Source: Streptomyces kaniharaensis
GTDB taxonomy: Bacteria; Actinomycetota; Actinomycetes; Streptomycetales; Streptomycetaceae
Assembly (NCBI RefSeq): GCF_009569385.1
Contig: NZ_WBOF01000002.1
Span: 496,001-560,000, forward strand
Reading direction: 5' to 3'
DNA: 64,000 nt
Positions 49,081-58,541 of the stretch are shown here, one piece after another. The number at the start of each line of letters is the position of its first letter. Within the stretch, counting starts at the first letter, position 1. A program made the translations under genes and the position numbers. The notes under the pieces were generated by a model. That model searched no databases and was not told the DNA's origin. It was given only the letters and a program-made list of their open reading frames with translations.

Positions 49081-52000
49081 GGCCTGCCGCCGAGGGCGCG
49101 GACCAGGTTCTCCAGCAGAGGGATCTCCTTGCTCGCGGGGGAGTTCTCCCGAAGATAGGCCAGGCCCGCGATGGCCTTCTTCATCATGTCGGCCCTGAAG
49201 TTCGGATTGTTGACGGCGGCTGCCGCGTCCTTGACGGCCCTGTTGGACACCCCCTTGCCCGGGAAGGAGGGGCGGATCTGTACGGTGAATCCCCCCTTGC
49301 CGTCGGGGGCCCCGAAGAAGGACACCTCACCGCCGTCGGACATCTTGGCGTGGAGCCCCTTGGCAATCCAGTCGTTCGCGACGGTGTCGACCTTGGGGCA
49401 GAAGCCGTTGTGGACCAGGACGGGCGTCGGGCCGGCCAGCACGAAGTAGGTGTGGACCGAGCCGACCGTCAGGTTGTAGGCGGTCTGCGGGGTCTGCAGA
49501 GCGGCCACCGAGGTGATCCGGGCGCTCGCCCCGGAGGGCGTCAGGACGGTCTCGCCGACCGTGAAGTCGGCCGCCTTGCGCCAGGCGTGGAAGTCGGTGG
49601 ACCAGAACAGGTGGCCGTCCGTCGCGGTGACGGTGCTCGCGGCGCCGTCCGGGCCGGTGACCCCGAGGCGGACGAAGTCCCGGTCCTGCGGGGTGGTGAT
49701 GGTCGCGGCCACCTCCTGCGGGCCGGTGCCGCCCTGCACCGGGTCGGCCGCCAGCACCCGCTCCCCGGCCTGGACCTTCTCGATGGGCTCGGCCGAACCG
49801 TCGGCCATGAGCACCTTGGTGCCCGCCGGGAAGCTGTTTCCGGGGCAGGAGGGGAAGTCGAGGGGCTTCGGGCTCTTCGGGTCCTTGGCGAACCACTTGA
49901 AGATCGGGATGCCCTTCTCCCCCCACTTCTCGAACTTGACGAAGGTGCCGAGCTCACCGAGCGCCGGGATGGCGCTCACACAGGAGAGAGTCGCATCGGA
50001 GGCGTTCCCCTCGACGGCGTACCAGAGGCAGTTGACGCCGTTGGCGCCGCCCTCGGTGACCGGGGTCGGGATCGAGCCGATCAGGTCGAGGGCCATGTGC
50101 CCGCCCTGGGCCCAGGCGTCGTAAAGGGTGAACTTTCCGTCGTCCGAGTTCAGCTTCAGGAGGTAGTCCTGGAACTCGGTCTGGAGCTGCTGCTCCTCGT
50201 AGTTCTTGACGGACCAGGTGTTGAACGCGAGCCAGGCCGCCTGCTGCGCCTCGCTCTCGCTGGCCTTCGTGGCCTCGGCGGCCGCCCGGGCGGTCTCGGC
50301 CGCCTTGTTCGCCTGCGCGGCGAACTGCTGCGCCGTGTCGTAGCTCGCGCTCGCCCAGGCCGCGTCGCTCTGGGCGGCCTGGGCGGAGCTGTGGGCGTTC
50401 TGCGCGGCGGTGTCGGCGGTGTGGGCGTACTCTGCCGCCTTGGCGGCCGACTGCACGGCGTCCTGCTCCGACTGCTCGGCCTTCGCGGCGTACCCGGCGG
50501 CGCTGTCGGCGGCGGCCTTGGCCTGCTGGGAGGCGTTCTGCGCGTCGGCGGCGGCGTTGTTGGCGACGGCGGCGGCCTGGGCGGCCTCGGCGGCGCTCTG
50601 CTGGGCGGTGGCGGCGGTCGCCAGGGCCCGGGAGACCACGGCCTGGACCTGGGCCCGGTGGGTCTGGGCCAGCTGGTCCTTGTGCAGCGCCGTGTACTGG
50701 CCCGAGACGAGGAAGGCCCGTTGGAACATCGGCGGTCCTTCGAGCGCGACCCGCCCGGCGGCCTGGACCTCGGCGCTGCCGGCGGAGATGATCTGGGCGA
50801 TCTTGACGCGGTCGTCGGCCTCCCGGTTGGAGAACTGGGAGGAATTGAGGAAGGTGACCAGGGCGTCGACGGTGCCCGCGTCGAGCGCGGCCTGCCCGGC
50901 CTTCTGCACGCTGCTGCCGCCCTCGCTGATCAGCTGGGCGGTGCGGATGCGGAAGTCCGGGGCCGCGGCCTGGTACTGACCGGTGGTCAGGAAGGCGTGG
51001 ATCGCGGCGGCGTCGCCGGCCAGGGCGGTGTTGGCGGCGGTGGCCACCGCGCTGACGGTGGTGTCGGCGGCGACGGCCTTGGTCCGCTGGCGCTCGTCGG
51101 CCTGGGCAGCGAGCTGCCAGCCGGTGCGGGCGTAGTAGCGGGCGGCGCTGTCGGAGCCGGCCAGGGCGAACTCCGCGGCCGAGCGGCTCCAGGGCCCCCG
51201 GGTCTTCATGGCGGCGAGCGCCATCCGGCGGCCGTTGGTGGCGATCTGCTGCTGGTCGGCGTCGGGCTTGGCGGCGTCGGCCGCCAGCTGGGCGGCCTGG
51301 CTGTCGAGCGTACGGGCGTCGGCCAGTGCCTTGGCCGAGTTGGCCTTCGCCTGGTCGAACTCCGCCTTCTCGTCGCCGGCTTCGGCCATCGCCTCGGCGG
51401 TGCGCCCGGTCAGCTCCTCGGCCTCGATCTTGTCGGCGAGGGTCTGGACGTCCTGGGCCTTCGTCGCTGCGGCCGAGGCCGCGTCGGCGGCCGTTTTCGC
51501 GCCGGCGGCGTGGGCGCTCGCCTGCTGGGCGGCGTCGGTGGCCTGGCCCGCGTGCTGTGCCGCGGCCTCGGCAGCCGCAGCGGCGTTGTTGGCGTGGGTG
51601 GCCGCCGAGCGGGCCGCGGTGCCGGCGTCGGCGGCCGCCGTGGCGGCGCCGCCGGCAAAGTCACCGGCGGCCTGGGCGGCGCGGGTGGCCTCCTGGGAGT
51701 GGCGGCGGGCAGCGGCGGCGGCCCGACGGGCCTCACCGGAGGATACGCCCGCCCGGTCGGCGTAGTCCGCGGCGTCCTCGGCGGACTTGGCGGCGGCGTC
51801 GACCTGGACCGTGACGTCCTTGGCTGCGAGGGCGGCCTGCTGAGAGGCGAACGAGGCGTCGCGGGCGCCGTCGCTCGCGTTGGCGGCGGAGGCGGCGGCG
51901 GCCGCGGCGGCGCGGGCGGTCTTCGCGGCCACGTTGGCGGCGTCCGCCTTGGCGGAGTCGGTGACGGCGGCCGCGGCCGCGTCGGCGGCCCGCGCGGCGG

Positions 52001-53072
52001 CCTGCTCGGCGCCCTCGGCGGCGAGTGCGGTCGCGGCGGCGGCGCTCGCCGCCTTCCGCGCGGCCGCGTCGGCGGCGGCCGCCGCGGAGATCGCGGACTG
52101 GGCCGCCTGGGCGGCGCGCCTGGTCGCGGCGGCGGCACGGGCAGCCGCGTCCGCGGCCTTGGCCGCGTCGCCCTGGGCGGCGGCGGTCTCGCTCGCCGCC
52201 TGCGCGGCGGAGTCCTTGGCCAGCTGCGCGGCGTCCACCGCGCGGTCCTTGGCCTCCTGGGCGGCGGTGGTCTCGTTCTTGGCCACGGCGGCGGAGGAGG
52301 CGGCCTGACCGGCCAGCTTGCTGACGTCCGCGTACTCCTGGTCGCGCGCCTGGGCGGTGTTCAGGCCGACGGCGAGGAACTCGCGCACGTCGTTGATCGA
52401 CCCGTTCAGCGCGGCCGTGCCCGCAGCGTAGACCGCGGGCCCGCCGGCGCTGATGGCCTGGGCGACGGCCACCCGGTCGTCGGCGTCCCTGAGCGGGTAC
52501 TGCCCCGTCTGCAGGAAGGACTGGACGTCGGTGATCGACCCGTTCAGCGCGGCCTGGCCGGCCTGGCGCACCTCGGGCCCGCCGTTGCTGATGAGGTTGG
52601 CGACCTGGACCCGCTGATCCGCCTCCAGCGGCGCCTTCCAGCCGTCGGTGACGAAGGCGTGCAGCTGCTGCGGCGTGCCGGTGAGCGCGGCGAGCGCCGC
52701 CTTGCGCAGGCTCCGGCCGCCGACGCCGATGAGATCCATCGTCATCTGCTTGTCGTCGAGCGCCTCGGCCGCTTCCTTCGTACCGGTGGTGAGGAACGCG
52801 CTCACATCGGCGTCCAGCGGCGCGACGAGTGCCTTCTCGGCCGCCGCCTTGACGGCCGGGCCGCCGGACTTCCAGATGGCGACCACCTTGGCACGATCGG
52901 TATCGGGCAGGGCCGCCGGGGCGCTCGCGGCAGGTGGTGCGGCGGTGTCCGCGGTGGCCGGTGCGGCCGTAATGAGGCCTGCCAGCAGGGCCAACGGCAG
53001 CACGCCTCGGCAGAACAGCGGAATGCCGCGCCGTCCTCCCCGCCGCCTTGTCCATATCAGTCCGGAATTCAC
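49077..53072 (-). CDS. secreted polymorphic toxin with ALF repeats, HINT domain and C-terminal toxin, 1331 aa
   Basis: GTG 53072 (AAGGGAG upstream) gives VNSGLIWTRRRGGRRGIPLF, CRGVLPLALLAGLITAAPAT, a Sec signal. Residues about 55-290 hold ALF repeats (AAEKALVAPLDADVSAFLTT; GQAALNGSITDVQSFLQTGQ); about 290-650 and 810-950 are alanine-rich coiled-coil stalks; a second ALF set lies at 665-810. About 1074-1222 is a HINT self-processing domain: SCPGNSFPAGTKVLMADGSA (Cys1), TATDGHLFWSTDFHAWRKAA, TYFVLAGPTPVLVHNG (His-Asn end). The last 110 residues (VANDWIAKGLHAKMSDGGEV; GFTVQIRPSFPGKGVSNRAV) are the likely toxin, of unknown type. Overlaps the immunity gene by 4 bases. Confidence 0.88.
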   Translation of the reverse strand: MNSGLIWTRRRGGRRGIPLFCRGVLPLALLAGLITAAPATADTAAPPAASAPAALPDTDRAKVVAIWKSGGPAVKAAAEKALVAPLDADVSAFLTTGTKEAAEALDDKQMTMDLIGVGGRSLRKAALAALTGTPQQLHAFVTDGWKAPLEADQRVQVANLISNGGPEVRQAGQAALNGSITDVQSFLQTGQYPLRDADDRVAVAQAISAGGPAVYAAGTAALNGSINDVREFLAVGLNTAQARDQEYADVSKLAGQAASSAAVAKNETTAAQEAKDRAVDAAQLAKDSAAQAASETAAAQGDAAKAADAAARAAAATRRAAQAAQSAISAAAAADAAARKAASAAAATALAAEGAEQAAARAADAAAAAVTDSAKADAANVAAKTARAAAAAAASAANASDGARDASFASQQAALAAKDVTVQVDAAAKSAEDAADYADRAGVSSGEARRAAAAARRHSQEATRAAQAAGDFAGGAATAAADAGTAARSAATHANNAAAAAEAAAQHAGQATDAAQQASAHAAGAKTAADAASAAATKAQDVQTLADKIEAEELTGRTAEAMAEAGDEKAEFDQAKANSAKALADARTLDSQAAQLAADAAKPDADQQQIATNGRRMALAAMKTRGPWSRSAAEFALAGSDSAARYYARTGWQLAAQADERQRTKAVAADTTVSAVATAANTALAGDAAAIHAFLTTGQYQAAAPDFRIRTAQLISEGGSSVQKAGQAALDAGTVDALVTFLNSSQFSNREADDRVKIAQIISAGSAEVQAAGRVALEGPPMFQRAFLVSGQYTALHKDQLAQTHRAQVQAVVSRALATAATAQQSAAEAAQAAAVANNAAADAQNASQQAKAAADSAAGYAAKAEQSEQDAVQSAAKAAEYAHTADTAAQNAHSSAQAAQSDAAWASASYDTAQQFAAQANKAAETARAAAEATKASESEAQQAAWLAFNTWSVKNYEEQQLQTEFQDYLLKLNSDDGKFTLYDAWAQGGHMALDLIGSIPTPVTEGGANGVNCLWYAVEGNASDATLSCVSAIPALGELGTFVKFEKWGEKGIPIFKWFAKDPKSPKPLDFPSCPGNSFPAGTKVLMADGSAEPIEKVQAGERVLAADPVQGGTGPQEVAATITTPQDRDFVRLGVTGPDGAASTVTATDGHLFWSTDFHAWRKAADFTVGETVLTPSGASARITSVAALQTPQTAYNLTVGSVHTYFVLAGPTPVLVHNGFCPKVDTVANDWIAKGLHAKMSDGGEVSFFGAPDGKGGFTVQIRPSFPGKGVSNRAVKDAAAAVNNPNFRADMMKKAIAGLAYLRENSPASKEIPLLENLVRALGGRP

Positions 53073-53421
53073 CCGAACTCCCTTCGTGTTCGTACTGATT
53101 GCCTGTTGGTGGCACGTGAGATCCCGGCTGGCGCCCACGAGCTGACGATCGGTCGGCCGCCCGGGTTCGTACGCGCTTGACGTGCCGGTTTGCCGATGTG
53201 ATCAACTGTCGTGAAAGCCACCGAAATTGGCCGTACCGACCGCATTTCTCGGCGGTCTCCGGCATCCCCCAATGCTGCGCCATGACAGCGCGGCATATAT
53301 TACGTCGCGGCACAGGATGCCTGTCCCGGCTCAGGTGTGACGCACCGTCACTCGCCGTGTCCGATCAGTCGGATTCGAAGTCGTTTTCCCTGCCCTACCC
53401 GCACCTCATGTAAGGAGCCTG
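53073..53421. other. divergent promoter region of the toxin and the secreted protease-like genes
   Basis: About 350 bases with no gene. Position implies promoters for both flanking secreted-protein genes. No perfect palindrome was noticed; AATTGGCCGTACCGACCGCA at about 53225 and ATATATTACGTCGCGGCACA at about 53292 are the AT-richer candidates for promoter elements. Confidence 0.4.
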
Positions 53422-55779
53422 ATGGCATCCCGCATATCCCGGTGGATGCTGGCCGGTACGGTCGTGGCCGCCTCGGTCGTACTCGCGCCCCCCAGCCTCG
53501 CCGCCGCAGACGCCGCACCGGTCGTCAACTCGACGGCCCCCTTCGCGGTGGAGGACGGCGCCTACCCCGGCGCTGCCCAGATCCTGCGGGACCTCGGGAT
53601 CACCCTCACCAGCGGTGACGCGCACATCAACCTCGCCAGCTGCGACTCCAGCTACCAGATCAAGATCTGGACCGCGGTCACCCAGGCCAACAGCTACGGC
53701 AACGTGGTGTGCTTCACCGCGCCCTACACCACGGGCCGCCTGGCCATGTCGATCCCCGACGTCTTCGCCGTCCAGACGTACAACGGCGTCGCCGTGGCCG
53801 CGACGCTGACCACCGGCAGCGTGACCACGAAGCTGGACGTGCCGGCCAACAAGTGGGTCCCCTCCGGCCGGGGCAAGGACCCGAACGCCGACCCGACCAC
53901 CATGCTCGAACTGCACGTCACGGCCAATGCCTCAGGCCTGAGCGGGCCGCCCGCCGCCGCCACCGACCCTGCTCTTCCGGCAGTGGCCGACCCGTTCGAG
54001 GGCACCGCGCGGATCGACATCGGCGGCAAGCGCATCTGCTCGGGCACCCTGGTCGACCCGTCCTGGCTCCTCACCGCCGCGAGCTGCTTCACCGACCACC
54101 CCGAGCAGGGCATCGCCGTTCCCGCCGGTGCGCCCGCGGACCCGACCACGGCCACCTTCGCCCGCTCGACGGCCGCCAACCCCCCGCTGCCCTCGACCTT
54201 CACGGTCACCGAGCTGGTGCCCCGCACCGACCGCGACCTCGTGCTGGCCCACCTTGCCGCGCCGGTCCCCGGCATCGCGCCCGTGCCGGTCACCGGCAAG
54301 GCCCCCAGCGCGGGAGAGATGCTGGACGCGGGCGGCTTCGGCCGCACCGAGACCGAGTGGGCGCACGACCGCCGGAACGAGCGCCACTCCACCGTCGGAA
54401 CCGTCGCCACCACCGGTCTCGACACGACTCCGACCAACACCACCCCGGCCACCCCGGCCCCCGGCGTCCCGGCCGGCGGCATCGGTGTCCACGACGGCCC
54501 GGTCTGCAAGGGCGCCACCGGTGGCCCGCTGCTGCGCACCCTCGGCTCGGGTCGCCGGGAGCTGGCCGCGGTCACCAGCCGCTCCTGGCAGAACGGCTGC
54601 CTCGGTTCCGAGGAGACCACGCGGACGGGCGCGTACGACAGCCGGGTGGACGATCTCGCGCCCTGGCTCCAGCAGTACGGCGTGTACGCGGCCTCCGGTT
54701 ACACCCCCGTCCCCCCGACCCGCGTGCTGGACACCCGGGACGCGGGCGGCAGCCGCACTTGGGCGCCCAACCAGGGCGGCGGGGAGAAGGTGCTCAACCT
54801 CGGCCCGAGCGGCACCGGTCAGTTCAAGCTGCCGCAGGGCGCCACCGCCGTGGTCCTCAACGTCACCGTGGTCTCCCCCTCGCACGGCGGCTTCCTGACC
54901 GTCGAGCCGAACGACACCGCCCACCCGACCGTCTCCTCGGTCAACTTCGCCGCGGGGCAGACCATCGCCAACCTGGTGACCGCTCCGGTCGGTCCGGACG
55001 GCCGCATCGTCCTGTGGACCAACGTGGACGACTTCGACGTCCTGGTCGACGTCGCGGGCTACTACAGCCCGGCGTCCCCGAACAAGTTCGCCCCGAGTGG
55101 GCCGGTGCGGCTCCTCGACACCCGCAACAGTGACGGCGCGCTGGGCCAGGGGTCGACCGTCGACGTCCAGATCACCGGCCGGAACGGCGTCCCCACCGAC
55201 GCCACCGCCGCCGTGGTGAACCTCACCACGACCGGCTCCACGGTGGGCGGGTTCTTCGCCGCCTACCCGACGGGCAGCACGCGCCCGGCCACCTCGAACA
55301 TCAACTTCGGTGCCGGTGACACCCTGTCGAACCAGGCCGTGGTGCCGATCGGCAAGGACGGCAAGATCACCGTCTTCAACTTCGCGGGCAGTGCCCACGC
55401 CATCGTGGACCTGGCCGGCTACTACGGTCCGAGCGGCACCGACCTCTACCACCCGGCCGGCCCCAGCCGCCTGCTGGACACCCGCTCCGACAGCATCCTC
55501 GGCCCGGGACAGGTCGTCAGCACCAGCGGCTTCCCCTACGGTGCCGACGCCGTGGTGCTCAACGTCACCACCACCCAGTCCGACCAGGGCGGTTACTTCA
55601 CCCTCTACCCCCACGGCATTGACCGCCCGCTGGTCAGCAACCTCAACTTCGGGCCCGGTCAGACGCTCTCCAACCACGCCACGGTTCCCCTCGGCCAGAA
55701 CCAGCTGGTGGACCTCGCCAACCTTGGCGGCCACAGCCACGCCGTCGTCGACCTCTTCGGCTACTTCACCAAGAACTGA
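53422..55779 (+). CDS. secreted trypsin-like protein with degenerate triad and three C-terminal repeats, 785 aa
   Basis: ATG 53422, GTAAGGAGCCTG upstream. Signal peptide MASRISRWMLAGTVVAASVV, LAPPSLAAADA. An N-terminal beta domain (about 30-170), a trypsin fold (about 185-420) and three repeats beginning RVLDTRDAGG (about 432), RLLDTRNSDG (560) and RLLDTRSDSI (681), each ending V(L/I/V)VD(V/L)xGYY. In the trypsin part SWLLTAASCF stands where active enzymes have TAAHC (His to Ser), and CKGATGGPLL where GDSGGP is expected (Asp/Ser to Ala/Thr), while the Asp in DRDLVLAHL remains. It therefore looks like an inactive binding protein. It diverges from the toxin gene. Confidence 0.85.
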   Translation: MASRISRWMLAGTVVAASVVLAPPSLAAADAAPVVNSTAPFAVEDGAYPGAAQILRDLGITLTSGDAHINLASCDSSYQIKIWTAVTQANSYGNVVCFTAPYTTGRLAMSIPDVFAVQTYNGVAVAATLTTGSVTTKLDVPANKWVPSGRGKDPNADPTTMLELHVTANASGLSGPPAAATDPALPAVADPFEGTARIDIGGKRICSGTLVDPSWLLTAASCFTDHPEQGIAVPAGAPADPTTATFARSTAANPPLPSTFTVTELVPRTDRDLVLAHLAAPVPGIAPVPVTGKAPSAGEMLDAGGFGRTETEWAHDRRNERHSTVGTVATTGLDTTPTNTTPATPAPGVPAGGIGVHDGPVCKGATGGPLLRTLGSGRRELAAVTSRSWQNGCLGSEETTRTGAYDSRVDDLAPWLQQYGVYAASGYTPVPPTRVLDTRDAGGSRTWAPNQGGGEKVLNLGPSGTGQFKLPQGATAVVLNVTVVSPSHGGFLTVEPNDTAHPTVSSVNFAAGQTIANLVTAPVGPDGRIVLWTNVDDFDVLVDVAGYYSPASPNKFAPSGPVRLLDTRNSDGALGQGSTVDVQITGRNGVPTDATAAVVNLTTTGSTVGGFFAAYPTGSTRPATSNINFGAGDTLSNQAVVPIGKDGKITVFNFAGSAHAIVDLAGYYGPSGTDLYHPAGPSRLLDTRSDSILGPGQVVSTSGFPYGADAVVLNVTTTQSDQGGYFTLYPHGIDRPLVSNLNFGPGQTLSNHATVPLGQNQLVDLANLGGHSHAVVDLFGYFTKN

Positions 55780-55788
55780 CCCCCCATA

Positions 55789-55830
55789 CGCCCCGGTGGG
55801 CCAGCACATGCGTGCTGCCCCACCGGGGCG
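55789..55830 (+). terminator. terminator of the secreted protease-like gene
   Basis: An 18-base stem with one mismatch (CGCCCCGGTGGG...CCCACCGGGGCG plus CAGCA/TGCTG) around a 6-base loop, 10 bases after the stop. Confidence 0.8.
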
Positions 55831-55867
55831 TCGGGTCTGATACGAAAATTGAGGGGGCTCTCGCAGG

Positions 55868-56180
55868 TCAGACTGCTGGGATGGGTTCGAAGCGGACGGT
55901 CAGTCCGAGGCTGTTGGCTTCTTTGATCATGCGGCGCATGACGCGTTCGGGGTCGCGTTTGGCGAAGTAGTCGGCCCCGAGGTCGCGGTAGGGCGTCTTG
56001 TCGTGCAGGACGTGCCAGATGGCGATGGCGAGCTTGTGCATGACGGCGACGAGGGCTCGTTTGCCACCTCTGCGGGCTGAGATGCGGCGGAAGAACGCGG
56101 CGAGGTAGGAGGTCTTGTCCCTGATCGCGGCCATGGCGGCTGTTCCGAGCACGCGTTTGACGTGTCCGAATGCCTCAGCC
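55868..56180 (-). pseudogene. IS110-family transposase C-terminal remnant
   Basis: Minus strand GHVKRVLGTAAMAAIRDKTS, YLAAFFRRISARRGGKRALV, AVMHKLAIAIWHVLHDKTPY, RDLGADYFAKRDPERVMRRM. This is the C-terminal transposase_20 domain of IS110-type enzymes (the GKRALVAVxHKLAxxIWHVL motif). The N-terminal DEDD half is missing. Confidence 0.8.
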
Positions 56181-56288
56181 ATTGCGGACCCATGAGGTGA
56201 ACTCGTCGGCGAGACCGGGCGGATTGGCGGCCTCGGTCTGCCGGGCGATCGCCTCGTGGTACTCCAGCTCGTGGACGATCACCGGCAC
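56175..56288 (-). CDS. small ORF, 37 aa, tentative
   Basis: GTG 56288: VPVIVHELEYHEAIARQTEA, ANPPGLADEFTSWVRNG. Good composition for a real tail of a helical protein, but short, without a clear ribosome site, and located between a frameshifted gene and IS110 debris. It could be the end of a lost gene. Confidence 0.3.
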   Translation of the reverse strand: MPVIVHELEYHEAIARQTEAANPPGLADEFTSWVRNG

Positions 56289-56297
56289 GCGGTCGGG

Positions 56298-56944
56298 TCA
56301 TGAGTCCCACTGGTCGCAGTACTCGATGTGGATCTCGCGCGCGTCGCCGAGAACGCCGTCGTTGGAGTGGAGTTCGGTGCAGAAGTGCGGGTAGCTCGGA
56401 TGGACGGGGACGTATCCGGGGCCGTTTCGGGCGACGTCGAAGAAGTGCCGGGCGGTGTCCCTGAACACCTTCGCGCTGCCGGTCATGAACAGGGTCTCGG
56501 CGTGGAGATGCTGGTGGAACAGATCCCGGTTCTCCTGGTAGTGCCGTGCCTCGTGATCAATTGCGGCTTCGTCGGTGGGTCCTGGGCCGGGCAGCGTCAC
56601 GGTCTGCGGACGCCCTGGGCCGAGCCGTCCTCGTACTTCCTTCCAGCGTGAGGGTGCGAACTGGAGCGAGTGGTGCAGCAGTACGAGATCAAGCTGTCGT
56701 GTGCCGTCTTCTGGGAGCCCGCGGGACGGTTCCGCCGCATCGGCAGGTGGACCAGCGAGCGTGGTGAAGAGGCAGCGAGCTTCCACAGCCCACCGATTCG
56801 CTGGGCGGCGTCCTGATCGAGGTAGGTGTCCAGGTGCCGATCGTGGTCGATGAGCACTGCGTGGACCAGGGGCCGGGCGGGTCGGATGACCTTGAACTCC
56901 GTGGATCCGAGGCGTGCTTGGTGGATGGTGATGGGTAGCTTCAC
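56298..56944 (-). pseudogene. conserved hypothetical protein with a 1-base frameshift
   Basis: From ATG 56944, MKLPITIHQARLGSTEFKVI, RPARPLVHAVLIDHDRHLDT, LDQDAAQRIGGLWKLAASS, PAGSQKTAHD. One base appears missing near 56694 (CACGACAGC where CACGACCAGC would keep the frame), after which LDLVLLHHSLQFAPSRWKEV, AAIDHEARHYQENRDLFHQH, TLFMTGSAKVFRDTARHFFD, YVPVHPSYPHFCTELHSNDG follow. The intact protein would be about 215 residues, of unknown function. The lesion is single, so decay is recent or an error. Confidence 0.6.
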
Positions 56945-57255
56945 TGGTTCTCCGGTTATCTAGGGTGCAGATTGAGCGTCAGACATCTCAGGCAAGTAGC
57001 CCCATGAGTCCGTGCCTTACAAGTATCCGAGGGTTGTTCAGGCATGTTCGGGACGTCCGTGATGCCGCCGGCCTCTTCGGACCTTGTACGGAACCGCATC
57101 AAGTTCGGCGCCCTCGTTTCGGTCGAACATTACGCAAATCGGGCAGGAGATCCGCCGCAACGGGTACGCGACGTTGCCACCCACTCGGCGAAAGGGGGCC
57201 GTGTACGGGCCCGATAGGATGGTGCATCGAACACCAATCGGGGGAATCAGGATTC
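56945..57255. other. intergenic, nothing recognised
   Basis: About 310 bases with no gene, repeat or hairpin noticed. The ribosome site GGGGGAATCAGG precedes the next gene. Confidence 0.45.
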
Positions 57256-57813
57256 ATGGACACTCGGCCGTCTCTGGTAGGAGCGGTGGCTGCTGCGCGC
57301 GCGCTGGGAACCATCGCGCTGCTGGTGGGGCTGGTCGCCTCCCTGACCGCCCTGATGGGCGGCACAGCAGGGCTTGGGGGGCCGGTGCTCGCCGTACTGG
57401 CCGTGCTGCTCTTCGGGGTGGCGTTCGCCTGGGTCGCCGTAGCGCGCCGTGCCTGGTACCGGACCCGGCTGGAGGCAGCCACCCCGGTGCCCCAGGGTTC
57501 CCCGGTGATCGCGCGTGAGAACACCTTCGAGGCGATCTCCCGGCCGCTGACCGTGCCCGCGGTAATCGGTCTCGGGCTCGGCGTGCTCATTGCCTCCACC
57601 ACCGGCGTCCCGGCGGGCCTTGCTCTGGCGGGAGCAGGCAGTGGGCTGCTCTGGCAGGCACAGTGGCTCGCCCGCGAGGAGCGCAAGCGGGGCACCTGGC
57701 TGCTATGCCCGCACGCGCCACTGCGGCCCGCGCCCGATGACCCTGCGCTCGCCCTCTACCAGCAGGTTCCTTTCTATACCGCGCCCGCTCAACTGGCCGA
57801 CGCGCACTCCTGA
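57256..57813 (+). CDS. membrane protein, 185 aa
   Basis: ATG 57256. After MDTRPSLVGAVAAARALGTI come several hydrophobic helices (ALLVGLVASLTALMGGTAGL; VLAVLAVLLFGVAFAWVAVA; VPAVIGLGLGVLIASTTGVP; AGLALAGAGSGLLWQAQWLA) and a short cytoplasmic tail with REERKRGTWLLCPHAPLRPA. Function unknown. Confidence 0.65.
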   Translation: MDTRPSLVGAVAAARALGTIALLVGLVASLTALMGGTAGLGGPVLAVLAVLLFGVAFAWVAVARRAWYRTRLEAATPVPQGSPVIARENTFEAISRPLTVPAVIGLGLGVLIASTTGVPAGLALAGAGSGLLWQAQWLAREERKRGTWLLCPHAPLRPAPDDPALALYQQVPFYTAPAQLADAHS

Positions 57814-57912
57814 GAACCAGCCCGTCACCTGGGACACCGCCCGATTCCAGGACACACGGCTTACTTGCCTGAACCCTCCGCGCGGTGCTGATCTGCGAAG
57901 GCAACCACTTAA

Positions 57913-57935
57913 TACTCCAGCTGTAGTTCGTGATG
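57913..57935 (+). repeat. solo IS701-type terminal repeat
   Basis: TACTCCAGCTGTAGTTCGTG matches the ends of the element at 58542-59376 (16-18 of 20 positions). It lies 24 bases before the GNAT start, in direct orientation with the end at 58542. Confidence 0.6.
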
Positions 57936-57958
57936 ATCCGTGGGGCAAAGTTGGGGGC

Positions 57959-58462
57959 ATGACTACGTACGAGACGATGCCGTTCCACCTTGAGACCGAG
58001 CGGCTGATACTACGGCCGTGGGCCGAGTCGGACGCCGCTGAGTTCTGCGCCCTCCTCTCCGAACGCGGCAAGGGGACCCCCACGGTTGAGCACATCCGGA
58101 CGTCCATCGCGGAGTTGCTCACCGCGACGGCGACTACGGGGATCGCCTTGTTGCCCATCCAGCGCCGTGACGAAGGAGACTTCATCGGCTACTGCGGGCT
58201 GATCATCGGTCGCTCCACCGTAGAGGAGCCTGAAATCGCGTATGAGCTGTTCCAGCGCGTGCATGGGTGTGGTTACGCCACCGAGGCTGCCCGCGCGGTG
58301 CTCGATGCCGCCATCGCGACCGGGCGGAAGCGGCTCTGGTCGACCGTCGGCGCGTGGAACTCACCGTCGCTCCGTGTCCTTGAGAAGCTCGGGTTCGAGC
58401 GGGATCACGTGTCCACGGAAGACAACGGTGAAGTGGTCTGGCTCACACGCTCGTTGCCGTGA
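57959..58462 (+). CDS. GNAT acetyltransferase (RimJ/RimL type), 167 aa
   Basis: ATG 57959. MTTYETMPFHLETERLILRP, WAESDAAEFCALLSERGKGT; acetyl-CoA-binding core VEEPEIAYELFQRVHGCGYA, TEAARAVLDAAIATGRKRLW, STVGAWNSPSLRVLEKLGFE. The (Q/R)xxGxG/A loop appears as RVHGCGYATEAA. These transfer acetyl groups to amino termini or small amines; the target is unknown. IS701-type ends stand 24 bases upstream and 80 bases downstream. Confidence 0.88.
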   Translation: MTTYETMPFHLETERLILRPWAESDAAEFCALLSERGKGTPTVEHIRTSIAELLTATATTGIALLPIQRRDEGDFIGYCGLIIGRSTVEEPEIAYELFQRVHGCGYATEAARAVLDAAIATGRKRLWSTVGAWNSPSLRVLEKLGFERDHVSTEDNGEVVWLTRSLP

Positions 58463-58541
58463 CGCGACAGCACGTTCCCGGGGCATGCTCACGTAATCGA
58501 GTGCGCTTCGGCGGGGCGTCAGACATGCCGAGATCGGTTGG

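Noticed and set aside
49350..53180. Very long open frame (1276 codons) on the plus strand
   Set aside because: Antisense shadow of the alanine-rich polymorphic toxin gene; high GC and Ala codons remove stops on the other strand. No start context or protein-like motifs.
53932..55809. Long open frame on the minus strand
   Set aside because: Shadow of the secreted protease-like gene; composition rich in Val/Gly/Arg with no domain.
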